Assembly: GCA_031548025.1 (NCBI GenBank)
Contig: JAVBRM010000104.1
Span: 1 to 64,000, forward strand
Length of the DNA stretch: 64,000 nt
Reading direction: 5' to 3'
From: UBA5239 sp031548025
GTDB lineage: Bacteria; Verrucomicrobiota; Lentisphaeria; Victivallales; Victivallaceae
In this document: in pieces, positions 52,367-61,180 of the stretch
Numbering within the stretch: position 1 is the first letter of the stretch
Layout: every line of letters starts with the position of its first letter
Translations under genes and position numbers: made by a program
The notes under the pieces: generated by a model
Told to the model about the DNA's origin: nothing
Databases searched by the model: none
What the model saw: the letters and a program-made list of their open reading frames with translations, nothing else

Positions 52367-52384
52367 AAACGGCTCAAAATTTCC

Positions 52385-52423
52385 AGCGGGATTTATGTTC
52401 AAAATAAATCCCGCTTTTTTTTT
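52385..52423 (+). terminator. Strong rho-independent terminator of the transhydrogenase operon
   Basis: A perfect 12-base stem, AGCGGGATTTAT (52385-52396) with ATAAATCCCGCT (52404-52415), closes a seven-base loop and is followed by a run of T to 52423. Confidence 0.95.
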
Positions 52424-52432
52424 GAAATTGAT

Positions 52433-52460
52433 TTGTTTTTAAGATATTTTCTCATATAGT
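52433..52460 (+). promoter_or_regulatory. Putative promoter of nfeD-flotillin
   Basis: TTGTTT (52433-52438) and TATAGT (52455-52460) are spaced by 16 bases, between the terminator and the AAGGAGG ribosome site of the NfeD gene. Confidence 0.4.
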
Positions 52461-52497
52461 TTAAAAATAGAATCACTTAATGGAAGGAGGTGCCATC

Positions 52498-53076
52498 ATG
52501 CTTGAATCAATCGGTAATTTTTTCGCCAATTCCAGCGGTATTTATCTGACTGTCGCCATTGTTGCCTCTGTGATTTTTTTGGCTCAGTCTCTATTGTCGT
52601 TTACCGGCATGGGAGATACTCATGATTTTGACGCCGATTTTTCCACCGGCCATGATACCATGGACTCGGGGGCATGGGATAGTCTGCATCTTTTCACCTT
52701 CCGTGGCATCATTGCGTTTCTGACCTTTTTTGGCTGGAGCGGCTATTTCTGGAGCGACCTGGGCTGGCTGGGCCTTTTCATTGCCATAGTCTGCGGCGCG
52801 GTCATGATGTTCCTGAGCGCTCTGCTGATATTCTATATGATGAAACTGCAGCATTCCGGTACCAGGACGACCGCTGACATAGTCGGCAAAACCGGAGTCG
52901 TGTACCTTGGCATTCCCGCCAATCGCAGCGGCCATGGCAAGGTTACGGTATCGCTCTCTAACTGCACCCGGCTCGTCAACGCCATGGCGCAAACCGAGCT
53001 GAAAAGCGGTACTCCGGTGAAAATCATCGAGATCGTCAACAATGACCTCTTTATAGTCGAACCCATAACCCAATAA
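52498..53076 (+). CDS. NfeD-like membrane protein
   Basis: A 192-residue protein. AAGGAGG at 52482-52488 selects ATG 52498. It has three or four hydrophobic helices (residues ~12-35, ~65-85, ~90-120) and a C-terminal soluble part (~125-192) with TADIVGKTGVVYLGIP and GKVTVSLSNCTRLVNAM, the OB-fold of NfeD proteins. NfeD1b proteins of this type are encoded next to flotillins and are thought to support membrane microdomains. It is 21 bases before the flotillin gene. Confidence 0.85.
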   Translation: MLESIGNFFANSSGIYLTVAIVASVIFLAQSLLSFTGMGDTHDFDADFSTGHDTMDSGAWDSLHLFTFRGIIAFLTFFGWSGYFWSDLGWLGLFIAIVCGAVMMFLSALLIFYMMKLQHSGTRTTADIVGKTGVVYLGIPANRSGHGKVTVSLSNCTRLVNAMAQTELKSGTPVKIIEIVNNDLFIVEPITQ

Positions 53077-53097
53077 GCCAAAAAGGAATCGAAAAAA

Positions 53098-54735
53098 ATG
53101 GATTTTACGATGAAAGGCACCATTCTTATTTTGTTCGGGGTATTCTTTCTCCTGATTATTCTGGTTTTGATTGCTTCGCGGTTCCGCAAGTGTCCGTCGG
53201 ATCGGATTATGGTGGTTTACGGTCGAACTAAGGAAGGCCCCGCTGAGTGTATTCACGGCGGGATCAAATTCATTATTCCGATCGTTCAGGATTACGGCTA
53301 TATCTCTTTGCTGCCGTTACAGATCGAAGTGAATCTCGGCAATGCCCTTTGTAAACAGAATATCCGTATCAACGTACCGAGCGTGTTCACTGTCGGCGTC
53401 AGCACCCACCCGGATATCATGGGCAATGCCGCCGAACGTCTGTTCGGGCAGAGCCCGGCGGCGATTGCCGAGCTGTCCAAAGATATCATCTTCGGACAGT
53501 TGCGTCTGGTTATCGCCTCGATGACCATTGAAGAAATCAATGCCGACCGCGAAACCTTCCTGCGGGCGGTGGAAGACAACGTCACCGAAGAACTCAAGAA
53601 GATCGGTCTGGAACTGTTGAACGTCAATATCACCGACATCACCGACGAGTCCGGCTATATCAACGCGATCGGCCGCCGTGCCGCCGCCGAAGCCATCAAC
53701 AAAGCCAAAATCGACGTGGCCGAAGAAGAACGTAAGGGCAGCATCGGCGCCGCCGAAGCCAATAAGGAACAGCGTATCGCGGTGAAACAAGCCGAAGCCA
53801 GCGCACTCAGTGGCGAAGCCAACGCCGACCGTGACCGCCGTATCGCGGTGATGCAAGCCGACGCTCAGGCGGCACAAGGCGAAGCCGATGCCGATCGCAA
53901 TCGTCGTATCGCGGTGAAACAAGCCGACTCACTGGCTGCCCAGGGCGAAGCCGATGCCGACCGTGACCGCCGTATCGCGGTGAAACAGGCCGATGCTTTG
54001 GCGACTCAAGGTGAAGCTAACGCCGACCGTGACCGCCGTATCGCGGTGAAACAGGCCGATTCTCTGGCGACCCAGGGCGAAAACGTTTCCGCCATTGAGA
54101 TTGCCCAATCCAACGCTGTCCGTTCCGAACAGGAAGCGGAAGCCTATCGCCGTGCCGAGGCCGCCCGTCAGGTAGCCCAGGCCCAAATCGAAAAAGCGCA
54201 GTTCGAAGCAGAAGCCGAAGCTCAGATTTCCCGCGCCAAGATGGAAATGGAAAAGCAGCGTGCCGAGGTCATCGTCCAGGCGGAAATCAACCGTCAGCAG
54301 ATTGAAATCGCCGCCGATGCCGAAGCCGAAAAACTCCGCCGTGAAGCTCGCGGTAATGCGGATGCCATTTTCGCCCAACTGGAAGCGGAAGCCCGCGGTA
54401 ATTTTGAGATCCTGAAATCCAAGGCCAACGGTTTCCGGGAAATCGTCAATGCCTGTAATCAGAGTGCCGACGCGGCCGCCAAGATGCTGCTGATCGAAAA
54501 ATTGCAGGATATCGTGGCCCTCCAGACCGAAGCGATCAAGAATATCAAGATCGACAAGGTTACTGTATGGGACGGCGGTAGTAATGCCGACGGCAAAAGC
54601 GCCACCGCTAATTTTCTCAGCGGCATGATCAAGACTTTGCCTCCGTTGCAGGACGTCGCCAACATGGCCGGAGTTGAATTGCCGGACTATCTTGGCAAAA
54701 TTAAAGAAGAAATAGAACCTGTCCGGAATGCTTAA
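53098..54735 (+). CDS. Flotillin-like SPFH protein with 22-residue repeats
   Basis: A 545-residue membrane-scaffold protein. One N-terminal transmembrane helix (residues ~4-24) is followed by the SPFH domain (~35-190; DRIMVVYGRTKEG, IINPIVQDYGYISLLPLQIE-like, NVNITDITDESGYINAIGRRAAAEAIN). The flotillin coiled-coil has five copies of a 22-residue repeat of the form RIAVKQADxxAxQGEAxADRDR (starts at 53773, 53839, 53905, 53971 and 54037), which doubles the hendecad period. A second Ala/Glu-rich coiled coil (~345-460) and the usual C-terminal tail follow. It most likely forms membrane microdomains with NfeD. Confidence 0.92.
   Translation: MDFTMKGTILILFGVFFLLIILVLIASRFRKCPSDRIMVVYGRTKEGPAECIHGGIKFIIPIVQDYGYISLLPLQIEVNLGNALCKQNIRINVPSVFTVGVSTHPDIMGNAAERLFGQSPAAIAELSKDIIFGQLRLVIASMTIEEINADRETFLRAVEDNVTEELKKIGLELLNVNITDITDESGYINAIGRRAAAEAINKAKIDVAEEERKGSIGAAEANKEQRIAVKQAEASALSGEANADRDRRIAVMQADAQAAQGEADADRNRRIAVKQADSLAAQGEADADRDRRIAVKQADALATQGEANADRDRRIAVKQADSLATQGENVSAIEIAQSNAVRSEQEAEAYRRAEAARQVAQAQIEKAQFEAEAEAQISRAKMEMEKQRAEVIVQAEINRQQIEIAADAEAEKLRREARGNADAIFAQLEAEARGNFEILKSKANGFREIVNACNQSADAAAKMLLIEKLQDIVALQTEAIKNIKIDKVTVWDGGSNADGKSATANFLSGMIKTLPPLQDVANMAGVELPDYLGKIKEEIEPVRNA
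53773..54102 (+). repeat. Five 66-bp in-frame tandem repeats in the flotillin gene
   Basis: The CGTATCGCGGTG core recurs at exact 66-base steps (53773, 53839, 53905, 53971, 54037). Each unit encodes 22 residues with Arg, Ile, Ala, Val at the start and Ala-Asp-Arg at the end. High DNA identity suggests recent expansion by slippage or recombination. Confidence 0.95.
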
Positions 54736-54783
54736 GATTACAGCACAGGGCAGGGGAGCTTAATAGTATGAGGAATTTATAAA

Positions 54784-55278
54784 ATGTATCCAAAGCATAA
54801 ATTGACTTTCTGGGCCCTGATTGTTGTTGCATTTGTCGTTGGCATTACAGCTGCCTGGCTATTTCGTGATATTGCCGGGCAGTTGACTGAAGTCAAGGTC
54901 ACAACCACCAGTTATGACATCGACTTGGTAAAAAGACGCAGCGCCGCTCTGGGGATCAATATTCCGGAAAAAGCCTGGGATGTTAATTTCCATATGATCA
55001 TCGAACGCGAAGTCAAAGTCACCAGTTGTTATCTGGCCTTTTCGGCGAATGATGATGAAATTGAAAAAATCATCACCAAACTGGAGTATTTTAAAAATTC
55101 CAACAAAATCATCAAGCTGCCGCCGCCGCCTCTCGATGAAAATGGCATTGCCCTGACCTGGTGGAATCGTATGCCTTCCAACCGTACCCTGGAAATATAT
55201 CAGGGGGAAAATTACTGGCTGGCATACGACAAAAGTGAACCGCGCATGTATGTCTACATCTGCAAATTTCACGAATAA
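54784..55278 (+). CDS. Membrane-anchored protein, unknown
   Basis: A 164-residue protein with one N-terminal transmembrane helix (residues ~8-27) and an extracytoplasmic domain. GAGGAAT precedes the start. The mature part has alternating hydrophobic residues (DVNFHMIIEREVKVTSCYLAF) and Pro-rich and aromatic patches (KLPPPPLDENG, WYL-type WLAYDKSEPRMYVYICKF) but no recognisable catalytic motif. It follows the flotillin gene by 48 bases and may belong to its transcript, though the gap holds a KOPS-like octamer. Confidence 0.6.
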   Translation: MYPKHKLTFWALIVVAFVVGITAAWLFRDIAGQLTEVKVTTTSYDIDLVKRRSAALGINIPEKAWDVNFHMIIEREVKVTSCYLAFSANDDEIEKIITKLEYFKNSNKIIKLPPPPLDENGIALTWWNRMPSNRTLEIYQGENYWLAYDKSEPRMYVYICKFHE

Positions 55279-55394
55279 TAAGTTTAGTTTCATCAATAAA
55301 CAATACAAATTGTCAATTGATTTATTGGGGTTTTCCTGTTATCTTTTATATAAATGAAATATAAGGGCATAACAATTTCACAAAGGAGAATCCC

Positions 55395-56126
55395 ATGGCA
55401 GGCAGAAAATTCACCCTCATTGAACTCCTGGTGGTGATCACGATTATCGCCATTCTGGCGGCGCTGCTGCTGCCGGCCTTGAGCAAGGCCCGGGACCGCG
55501 GCCATGCCATCAGTTGCACCAACAACCTGAAGCAACTGGGCACCGGCGTAATCAATTACACGATCGACTGGAATGATTTTTTTCCGCGCTATTATTCCAA
55601 AATTCCACAATTAGGTACTTCGAACGAAGGCTGGACGGTCATGTTCTGGCACTTGGGGTACACCCCTGAGCCGGGGCAGGCCAAGGTATTTCGCTGCTCC
55701 GGCAATAAGATGGACCGGGTGGAATATTATGACGCCGGAACCGTGCGTGGGCGGCGCTACTTCAACAATAATTATGCCTACAACAACGTACTTTCCAATG
55801 ATTTCGATGCGGTCTCCGGATATGCATATCGCGGTATGTCGGTAGCCACTCCCATGAGCAGTGTGGTGAAGATGAACACGGTCAAACAGCCATCTACGGT
55901 TCTGACCCTGTTGGATGGCGGCCGCCGGAGCGTGGATGCCAGTCCCACCTGCGCCACCATGACTTTCAGTTACAAGAGCATCGAAGCCGGTAACACCGCT
56001 TCCCTGAATTATTTTCTGCCGCAGTTTCCCCATACAGGTGCGGACAATGGAGCTTTTATCGATGGTCACGTCAAGGCTATTTCCCGCAAGGAATTGACCA
56101 AAGAAATGGCTCAGGTCGTTAAATAA
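55395..56126 (+). CDS. Type II secretion pseudopilin-like protein (locus 3)
   Basis: A 243-residue prepilin-like protein. AAGGAG precedes ATG 55395. The N-terminus is MAGRKFTLIELLVVITIIAI, then SKARDRGHAISCTNNLKQLGT. The C-terminus has HTGADNGAFIDGHVKAIS, which fits the H-X9-DG motif exactly (prepilin-type processing-associated H-X9-DG). Lysine, not glycine, precedes the cleavage site. Twenty-two bases separate it from the GH9 gene, so the pseudopilin and hydrolase are co-transcribed. Confidence 0.92.
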   Translation: MAGRKFTLIELLVVITIIAILAALLLPALSKARDRGHAISCTNNLKQLGTGVINYTIDWNDFFPRYYSKIPQLGTSNEGWTVMFWHLGYTPEPGQAKVFRCSGNKMDRVEYYDAGTVRGRRYFNNNYAYNNVLSNDFDAVSGYAYRGMSVATPMSSVVKMNTVKQPSTVLTLLDGGRRSVDASPTCATMTFSYKSIEAGNTASLNYFLPQFPHTGADNGAFIDGHVKAISRKELTKEMAQVVK

Positions 56127-56148
56127 ATCAACACTCACGAGGTTTTTT

Positions 56149-59100
56149 ATGATGAAAGTAATTCTATCGGCCATGATTCTGGCCTCCGCCCTGATGGGCT
56201 CTGCTCTGGAATGGAACCCCAAAACATTGCCGGAAGGTAAAGTTATCGTTGAGGCCGACGGCAGCATAAAAATCAGCAATCCGGATGCGGAAAAGCTGAG
56301 AGTTATCTCCATGGATATCGAATTGAACCAGAAAAAAGCCGCCCCGGTCGTATTCGGCTGCGAGCTGCGCAATGAAGCGGGGCCCGATGTCAAAGTTTCC
56401 GGGTGGATCGCTCTCCGGGTGATGTATGCCGACGGCAGCAAGGGTAAATACCAAAGCTGTACCGAAGCCGATCATTTCAAACCCGGAGTCTGGCGAAAAG
56501 CCCTTGGCTCATGGATGCCGGACAAACCCTTGAAGGCGGTATCTCTGGTGGTAAGTTATAATTCGGCGGGAACGCTGTATCTGAGGAATTTTGTGATCGA
56601 GCAACAGGAAGCGGATGGTCCCGAGTTTGCCGAAATGCAAGGAAAAAACCTGCCGGTAATCACTGAATTGAAACTGGCCTCCATTCCCGCGCCGTCGGCC
56701 GCAGCAAAGGTGGAGGAGACATTCACATTTCAACGGCTTTATCCGGACGCGAACTTCATCATGTGTATGGGCAATCCGGATTATTCACCGGCCGACCTGA
56801 AAAAATTCGATATAAACGAGTATCTGGGGCGTCAAAATGGCAAACTTGCCGTGCCCTTCGAAGTGTCGAAAGATGGGGAATATACTTTTCTGGCTTTTTT
56901 CGCCAGCTCCAAAAGCATTTGGAATCGCATTGCTTACCGGCTTGACGGCCAACAACTTGATTCCGTGATCTTTGATGGCAGCAGCGGCGGAGTGAAAAAT
57001 GGATTGACGCCGTATCGCGCCGCCTTGCCATTGAAGTTGACCGCCGGCAAGCATATCATGGAAATCGAATATGTCGGAGCTGGAGCTTACCGCTGGGTAC
57101 AGCCGGATGCCTTCGCCGTGGCAACGGGCAATCTGACTGCTCGTTATGACTGTGCGGAATTCCAAACTCCGGAAACGAATGGTTACTGGGCAGCTGCGGC
57201 GTCATATGCTCCAAACGGTTCGTTGGGCTACAGCGGTATCAGCGGGCATGATTTTGAAATACGTATCCCGCGCCTTTCGGGGGCTGAATTCATGACCCTG
57301 ATTTTCTCCGAAAGCATGGACTTTGATAGTAATATGGATATTACTCCCGGCGCCCGGGTCTTCGACGTAATGCTTGACGGCAAAGTCATCCTGCCGGATT
57401 ACGATATCAATGCGCGCTCGGACGGCGGCTATGTGTCACAGGAAAAAATCAAACTCCCGCCGGGGCAGGGGACGCTAATCCTGAAATTGCGGAGCAAAAA
57501 CAAAGCTCCGGCGAAAATCAGTTCCGTGGCCCTGTTGGCCGGAGACGACAGAAAATTGGCTTCTTATGAACTCTATCCACCGGGGATTGTCGCCAATCCT
57601 GATTTCGCCAGTCCGTACAATCTGGTCGGCAACCCCGGCTTCGAATACTCCGCGGACGGCCGGGCAGCTTTCTGGGGCTTGGCCTCCGGCAGCGCCGAAG
57701 TTACCACCTCGGAATTCCACAGCGGGCAAGCCGCCCTGAAACTGGCGGCGCCCGGCGGCACGTTGATCAATGATACCTTGGCATTGGCGAGTTGGGACAA
57801 ACCATATGAATTTCAGGTGTATGCCAAAGGTTCCGGCCGGGTGCGCCTGCGGTTGATCTGGGGGAGGGACGCCCAATATACGCCCGCCATGCTCCGGGAA
57901 AATAAATCCGCGATCCATAAATTCATGATCGGCCAGGCCGGAGTTCATTATGGCGAATGGCAGGAACTCAAGGGCGGCGATTGGCGAAAAGTGGTGTTGA
58001 GCGCCGTACCGCCACGGGTAGCCGAGCGAGTCGGATTTTCCCTGGAATGGGAGGGAGAGGTGTTGGTGGATGATTTTTGCTTCGACGGATATGGGGCGCT
58101 GCCGGTGGAAATTCTTTACGCCCAAGGCGGTTATGAACTCAAAGGCCACAAGAAAGCGGTCATTTATACCCGTGGCGACCATGAAAACGGCAAATTCATC
58201 ATTCGCGGCGCGGACAACGATATCAAATACTTGGGAGAATTGCAAAAGCATCCGATGTATGGTTTCAAAGACAAAACCGGCAAGGTGACCACACCAATGC
58301 TGGACCGGACAATCTGGGTGGCGGATTTCAGCAAAATGAATCAGACGGGGCGTTTCAACCTGGAAGTATTGTTTCCCGACGGCCAGATGCAGCGTTCGCC
58401 GCTGTTTGAAGTCCGCGACGGCTTTTTCGGGAAGCTCGGCCAATATGTGGCTTGCAATTATTTCCCGGTGATCCGTTGCGGTACGGAAGTGCCGGGCTGG
58501 CATCCGCCATGCCACACCGACGATGCCGATTGGGTCGTCGACGGCAAGCGCCGCCATATAAATTCCAGTGGCGGCTGGCATGATGCCGGCGACATGAACA
58601 TTTTTTTCTTCAATGTCGCTAATTGCTGTGTCGGCTTTGTCGAACTGATCAAGTCGCTGGGACCGGAACCCGCCCTGGTGGATGAATTATGTTGGGGCCT
58701 CGACAGCTTGCTCAGGGTTCAAAAGGATAACGGCAATTTCTTCTCACGCAACAACGGCGGCGTGCCGATCGGGCGTCCGGACAGGAACACGGACGGCGAT
58801 CCGGCGACGCCGGATAACCGGGTTTTCGGCATCGAAATGTCGTCCGAAGCCGCTCTGCTGGGAGCGTACGCGCTGTTAAATGGCGCGCTATTCAAACCGG
58901 AGAATGCGGAGCGTTATCGCCAATCCGCCGCCAGGGCCATCGAATTCCATCAGCGGAAATTGAAGATCCACGACTATCCGCAGATGGTGTTGATCGGGTT
59001 GACCGGTCAGATTCCGGGCATTGAAACGGAAAAATATCTGGAGAAACTTATAAGCCTGGTCAATGACGGAAGTTGTATTTATTTCTGGCCGTCGCATCTG

Positions 59101-59775
59101 TTGGGCGATGCCCGTTTTCATTTCACTTTTGCCTATGCCATGCTTGAATACCTACGGCAGAAGCCCGACGGCAAGCTGGCCGGGGCGACCAGGCAAGCAT
59201 TGCACGGCTATCTGCAGAGTTTTCTGATCCCGCTCTGCGGTGGTTCGCCGTTCGAACAGGTTCAGGAACACACCGCTGCCGCTGACCGGAAATTTTTCAG
59301 CACACGACATCATTATGACATCAGTTACCGTTATTATGCGGGGATGATCCTGGGAATGGCCGCCGAATTATTTCAGGACCGGCAGTGTTTGCGGCTGGCT
59401 GAATCGCAGATCCTTTGGGGAACCGGCCTGAACCCGACCGGAATTTCCGGGATCGCCGGGATCGGCGTCCGTCAACAGAATGCATTCAATGTCGGTTCCA
59501 ATGAATTCACCGGCTACGAAAACGGCCAGTACCCGGCGGCGACCCATCATGTCGTGATCTCCAACCTGAAACCGGCAGACAAGGCGCGGGTGGGGGCAGG
59601 GTACACGTTCGGCCTGCCGGGAAGGCGCGGATTACCGTATGGCTTCCAATACGCCCTGCCGTTGAATGACTCTCCTTCGTTCGCGCCTGGCGCCGAACAG
59701 TACATCGCCCATGCGGCGCCATTCATGGCCGCCTGTGGGGCCATCGAACGGGCTCACCGGTCATTTGTCAAGTGA
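56149..59775 (+). CDS. Secreted multi-domain glycoside hydrolase family 9 (cellulase-like)
   Basis: A 1208-residue exported enzyme. A signal peptide (~residues 1-19) is followed by beta-rich binding modules: ~30-170 (carbohydrate-binding-like), ~175-330 and 340-480 (jelly-roll types) and ~490-640, then an Ig-like CelD_N-type domain (GHKKAVIYTRGDHENG near 665). The catalytic (alpha/alpha)6 barrel starts near 745. INSSGGWHDAGDMNIFF (about 804-820) carries the GH9 nucleophilic-water aspartates. HYDISYRYYAGMILG and WGTGLNPTG follow, and SNEFTGYENG near the C-terminus offers the acid glutamate. It probably acts on a beta-1,4-glucan or mixed-linkage glucan. It converges on the AraC gene with a 15-base overlap. 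Confidence 0.88.
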   Translation: MMKVILSAMILASALMGSALEWNPKTLPEGKVIVEADGSIKISNPDAEKLRVISMDIELNQKKAAPVVFGCELRNEAGPDVKVSGWIALRVMYADGSKGKYQSCTEADHFKPGVWRKALGSWMPDKPLKAVSLVVSYNSAGTLYLRNFVIEQQEADGPEFAEMQGKNLPVITELKLASIPAPSAAAKVEETFTFQRLYPDANFIMCMGNPDYSPADLKKFDINEYLGRQNGKLAVPFEVSKDGEYTFLAFFASSKSIWNRIAYRLDGQQLDSVIFDGSSGGVKNGLTPYRAALPLKLTAGKHIMEIEYVGAGAYRWVQPDAFAVATGNLTARYDCAEFQTPETNGYWAAAASYAPNGSLGYSGISGHDFEIRIPRLSGAEFMTLIFSESMDFDSNMDITPGARVFDVMLDGKVILPDYDINARSDGGYVSQEKIKLPPGQGTLILKLRSKNKAPAKISSVALLAGDDRKLASYELYPPGIVANPDFASPYNLVGNPGFEYSADGRAAFWGLASGSAEVTTSEFHSGQAALKLAAPGGTLINDTLALASWDKPYEFQVYAKGSGRVRLRLIWGRDAQYTPAMLRENKSAIHKFMIGQAGVHYGEWQELKGGDWRKVVLSAVPPRVAERVGFSLEWEGEVLVDDFCFDGYGALPVEILYAQGGYELKGHKKAVIYTRGDHENGKFIIRGADNDIKYLGELQKHPMYGFKDKTGKVTTPMLDRTIWVADFSKMNQTGRFNLEVLFPDGQMQRSPLFEVRDGFFGKLGQYVACNYFPVIRCGTEVPGWHPPCHTDDADWVVDGKRRHINSSGGWHDAGDMNIFFFNVANCCVGFVELIKSLGPEPALVDELCWGLDSLLRVQKDNGNFFSRNNGGVPIGRPDRNTDGDPATPDNRVFGIEMSSEAALLGAYALLNGALFKPENAERYRQSAARAIEFHQRKLKIHDYPQMVLIGLTGQIPGIETEKYLEKLISLVNDGSCIYFWPSHLLGDARFHFTFAYAMLEYLRQKPDGKLAGATRQALHGYLQSFLIPLCGGSPFEQVQEHTAAADRKFFSTRHHYDISYRYYAGMILGMAAELFQDRQCLRLAESQILWGTGLNPTGISGIAGIGVRQQNAFNVGSNEFTGYENGQYPAATHHVVISNLKPADKARVGAGYTFGLPGRRGLPYGFQYALPLNDSPSFAPGAEQYIAHAAPFMAACGAIERAHRSFVK

Positions 59776-60498
59776 CGCAGCTTTCTGAAATTCGCCGGGC
59801 GTAATCTGATAGGCCCGGCGAAATGCCCGGTAAAAGCATTCGAGATGCGAAAATCCGCAGTTACCGGACACCTCTTTGATATTCCAGCCGTCCAACAGCA
59901 GTTCCCGGGCCAATTCCAGCCGTTGTTTCATGATATATTGATAAGGGCTCATGCCCAGGTACCGGAGAAACAGAGCCTGAAAGTAAGTCCGGCTCAGTTT
60001 AGCCCTGGCAGCCAGTTCGGTGACTTCAAGCGGCGCATGGAGATTGCGGTTGATATAATCCAGCGATTTACGCAATACGGTCGGTAGGACTTCGGGTTGT
60101 TCGGTCACACAATGAAACTCCAGCGAAACTCGACAATACCGGCAGAGCAGTTCTGCGTCGCAATCGGACATTTTATAACTGTGCAGAACTTCGGAGACGA
60201 AACTCTGCATCGAATGATGATCTTGCCAATAATTCAGGCGTTCCGGCGCCGGACGATCCGTTGCGAATACCAGCAGCAGGCATTCATAGCTTTCTCCCGG
60301 CACTGCGGGTTGCACCGTCTTCTCGCCGGAACGGTGCCGGAAAACCGTCCCGGCGCCATATCCAGCGTCATCATCGATCTCCAGGCAAACCTGCCCGGAA
60401 GTGATGATTTCGACGATCTCTTCGCCGTCAGCCACAATTTTGGACTTCGGAACGCGTTGCGGATCTGAACGATAATAAGCGATTCTCTTGATTTGCAT
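59761..60498 (-). CDS. AraC family transcriptional regulator
   Basis: A 245-residue regulator with a short N-terminal cupin-like domain (residues ~1-125; ITSGQVCLEIDDDAGYGAGTVF) and a C-terminal AraC unit. The two helix-turn-helix motifs are PLEVTELAARAKLSRTYFQALFLRYLG near 152 and WNIKEVSGNCGFSHLECFYRAFRRAYQITPGEFQK near 210-240. It is the convergent neighbour of the GH9 gene and the obvious regulator of that module. It ends inside the GH9 coding region. Confidence 0.92.
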   Translation of the reverse strand: MQIKRIAYYRSDPQRVPKSKIVADGEEIVEIITSGQVCLEIDDDAGYGAGTVFRHRSGEKTVQPAVPGESYECLLLVFATDRPAPERLNYWQDHHSMQSFVSEVLHSYKMSDCDAELLCRYCRVSLEFHCVTEQPEVLPTVLRKSLDYINRNLHAPLEVTELAARAKLSRTYFQALFLRYLGMSPYQYIMKQRLELARELLLDGWNIKEVSGNCGFSHLECFYRAFRRAYQITPGEFQKAASLDK

Positions 60499-61180
60499 TT
60501 TTTAGAATACTATAACTGATTAAGAAAAAAATGCAATAATATGAGAACACATTATTTTGCATCAGGGCAGGGGAGCAGTTTAATACATGAGACGATTAAT
60601 CAACTCCCAAAAACATCATATTATAGCCATATTGGCCCTGTAAACCCCATATAGCCAATCCCTGCCCCAAATCTCAAAAAATCACGCAATATGCTGATAA
60701 TAAGAGATAAAGATCATATTTCACCTCAAATTACCTCAAAACTTCAAAAATCGCAGAAAACCCGCCAATAGCCTTAATTTGCGTTTCCAGCGGTCTCCGG
60801 CAGCGATTGATGCTTTTATGACGCGCAAGCCTACCATAAGATTATTCGTTCTCCATTTTGATCTTCTCAAATCAACATCTTCCCAAAAGCCGCCGATAAC
60901 GTCCTTGCACTTGATGAACAACTTATTAACAGGCTTCATTTTTAAATCACATAATACATTAATATACAAAATGATATAAATATAAACAGGCATTATTTCC
61001 CATATATGAAACTTAACATAATATACATTATGCGACGTTATGTATTTCCCATTGCCAATCCCCAAAACTGGAGTTACATTGATAGCATGAACAAAAAACA
61101 TGGATGCATTGTCGTTTGTTTTTGGTTTCGCTAAAAAAATAAAAAAATGATTTCTATTATATAAAGGAAAAGTCAACTCT
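60499..61180. other. Non-coding terminus interval
   Basis: This AT-rich 682-base interval carries the dif-like site (61011-61038), a plus-strand GGGCAGGG octamer at 60565 and a minus-strand one at 60660. A leftward open frame of 154 codons (60736-61200) crosses the dif site, has atypical composition and overlaps the promoter of the SIMPL gene, so I do not call it. Confidence 0.8.
61011..61038 (-). other. dif site, XerC/XerD recombination locus (replication terminus)
   Basis: The 28 bases consist of the arm ACTTAACATAA (61011-61021), the centre TATACA (61022-61027) and the arm TTATGCGACGT (61028-61038). Compared with the reverse complement of the published bacterial dif consensus, only one position in each arm disagrees and the central six are identical. 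XerD should bind the left arm and XerC the right arm. The site lies in a gene-free interval and exactly where the GGGNAGGG octamers change strand. XerCD acting here would resolve chromosome dimers under FtsK control. Confidence 0.93.

Noticed and set aside
50564..52402. A 612-codon open frame antisense to the StnC-type gene
   Set aside because: It is a by-product of the strong third-position bias of the real gene; the translation is Phe/Gly/Ala-rich with no domain, whereas the opposite strand has intact cofactor motifs.
54748..60578. Fourteen-base identical strings at 54746-54759 and 60563-60576 as ends of a mobile element
   Set aside because: Both are extended KOPS-like octamers; there is no transposase or target duplication between them.
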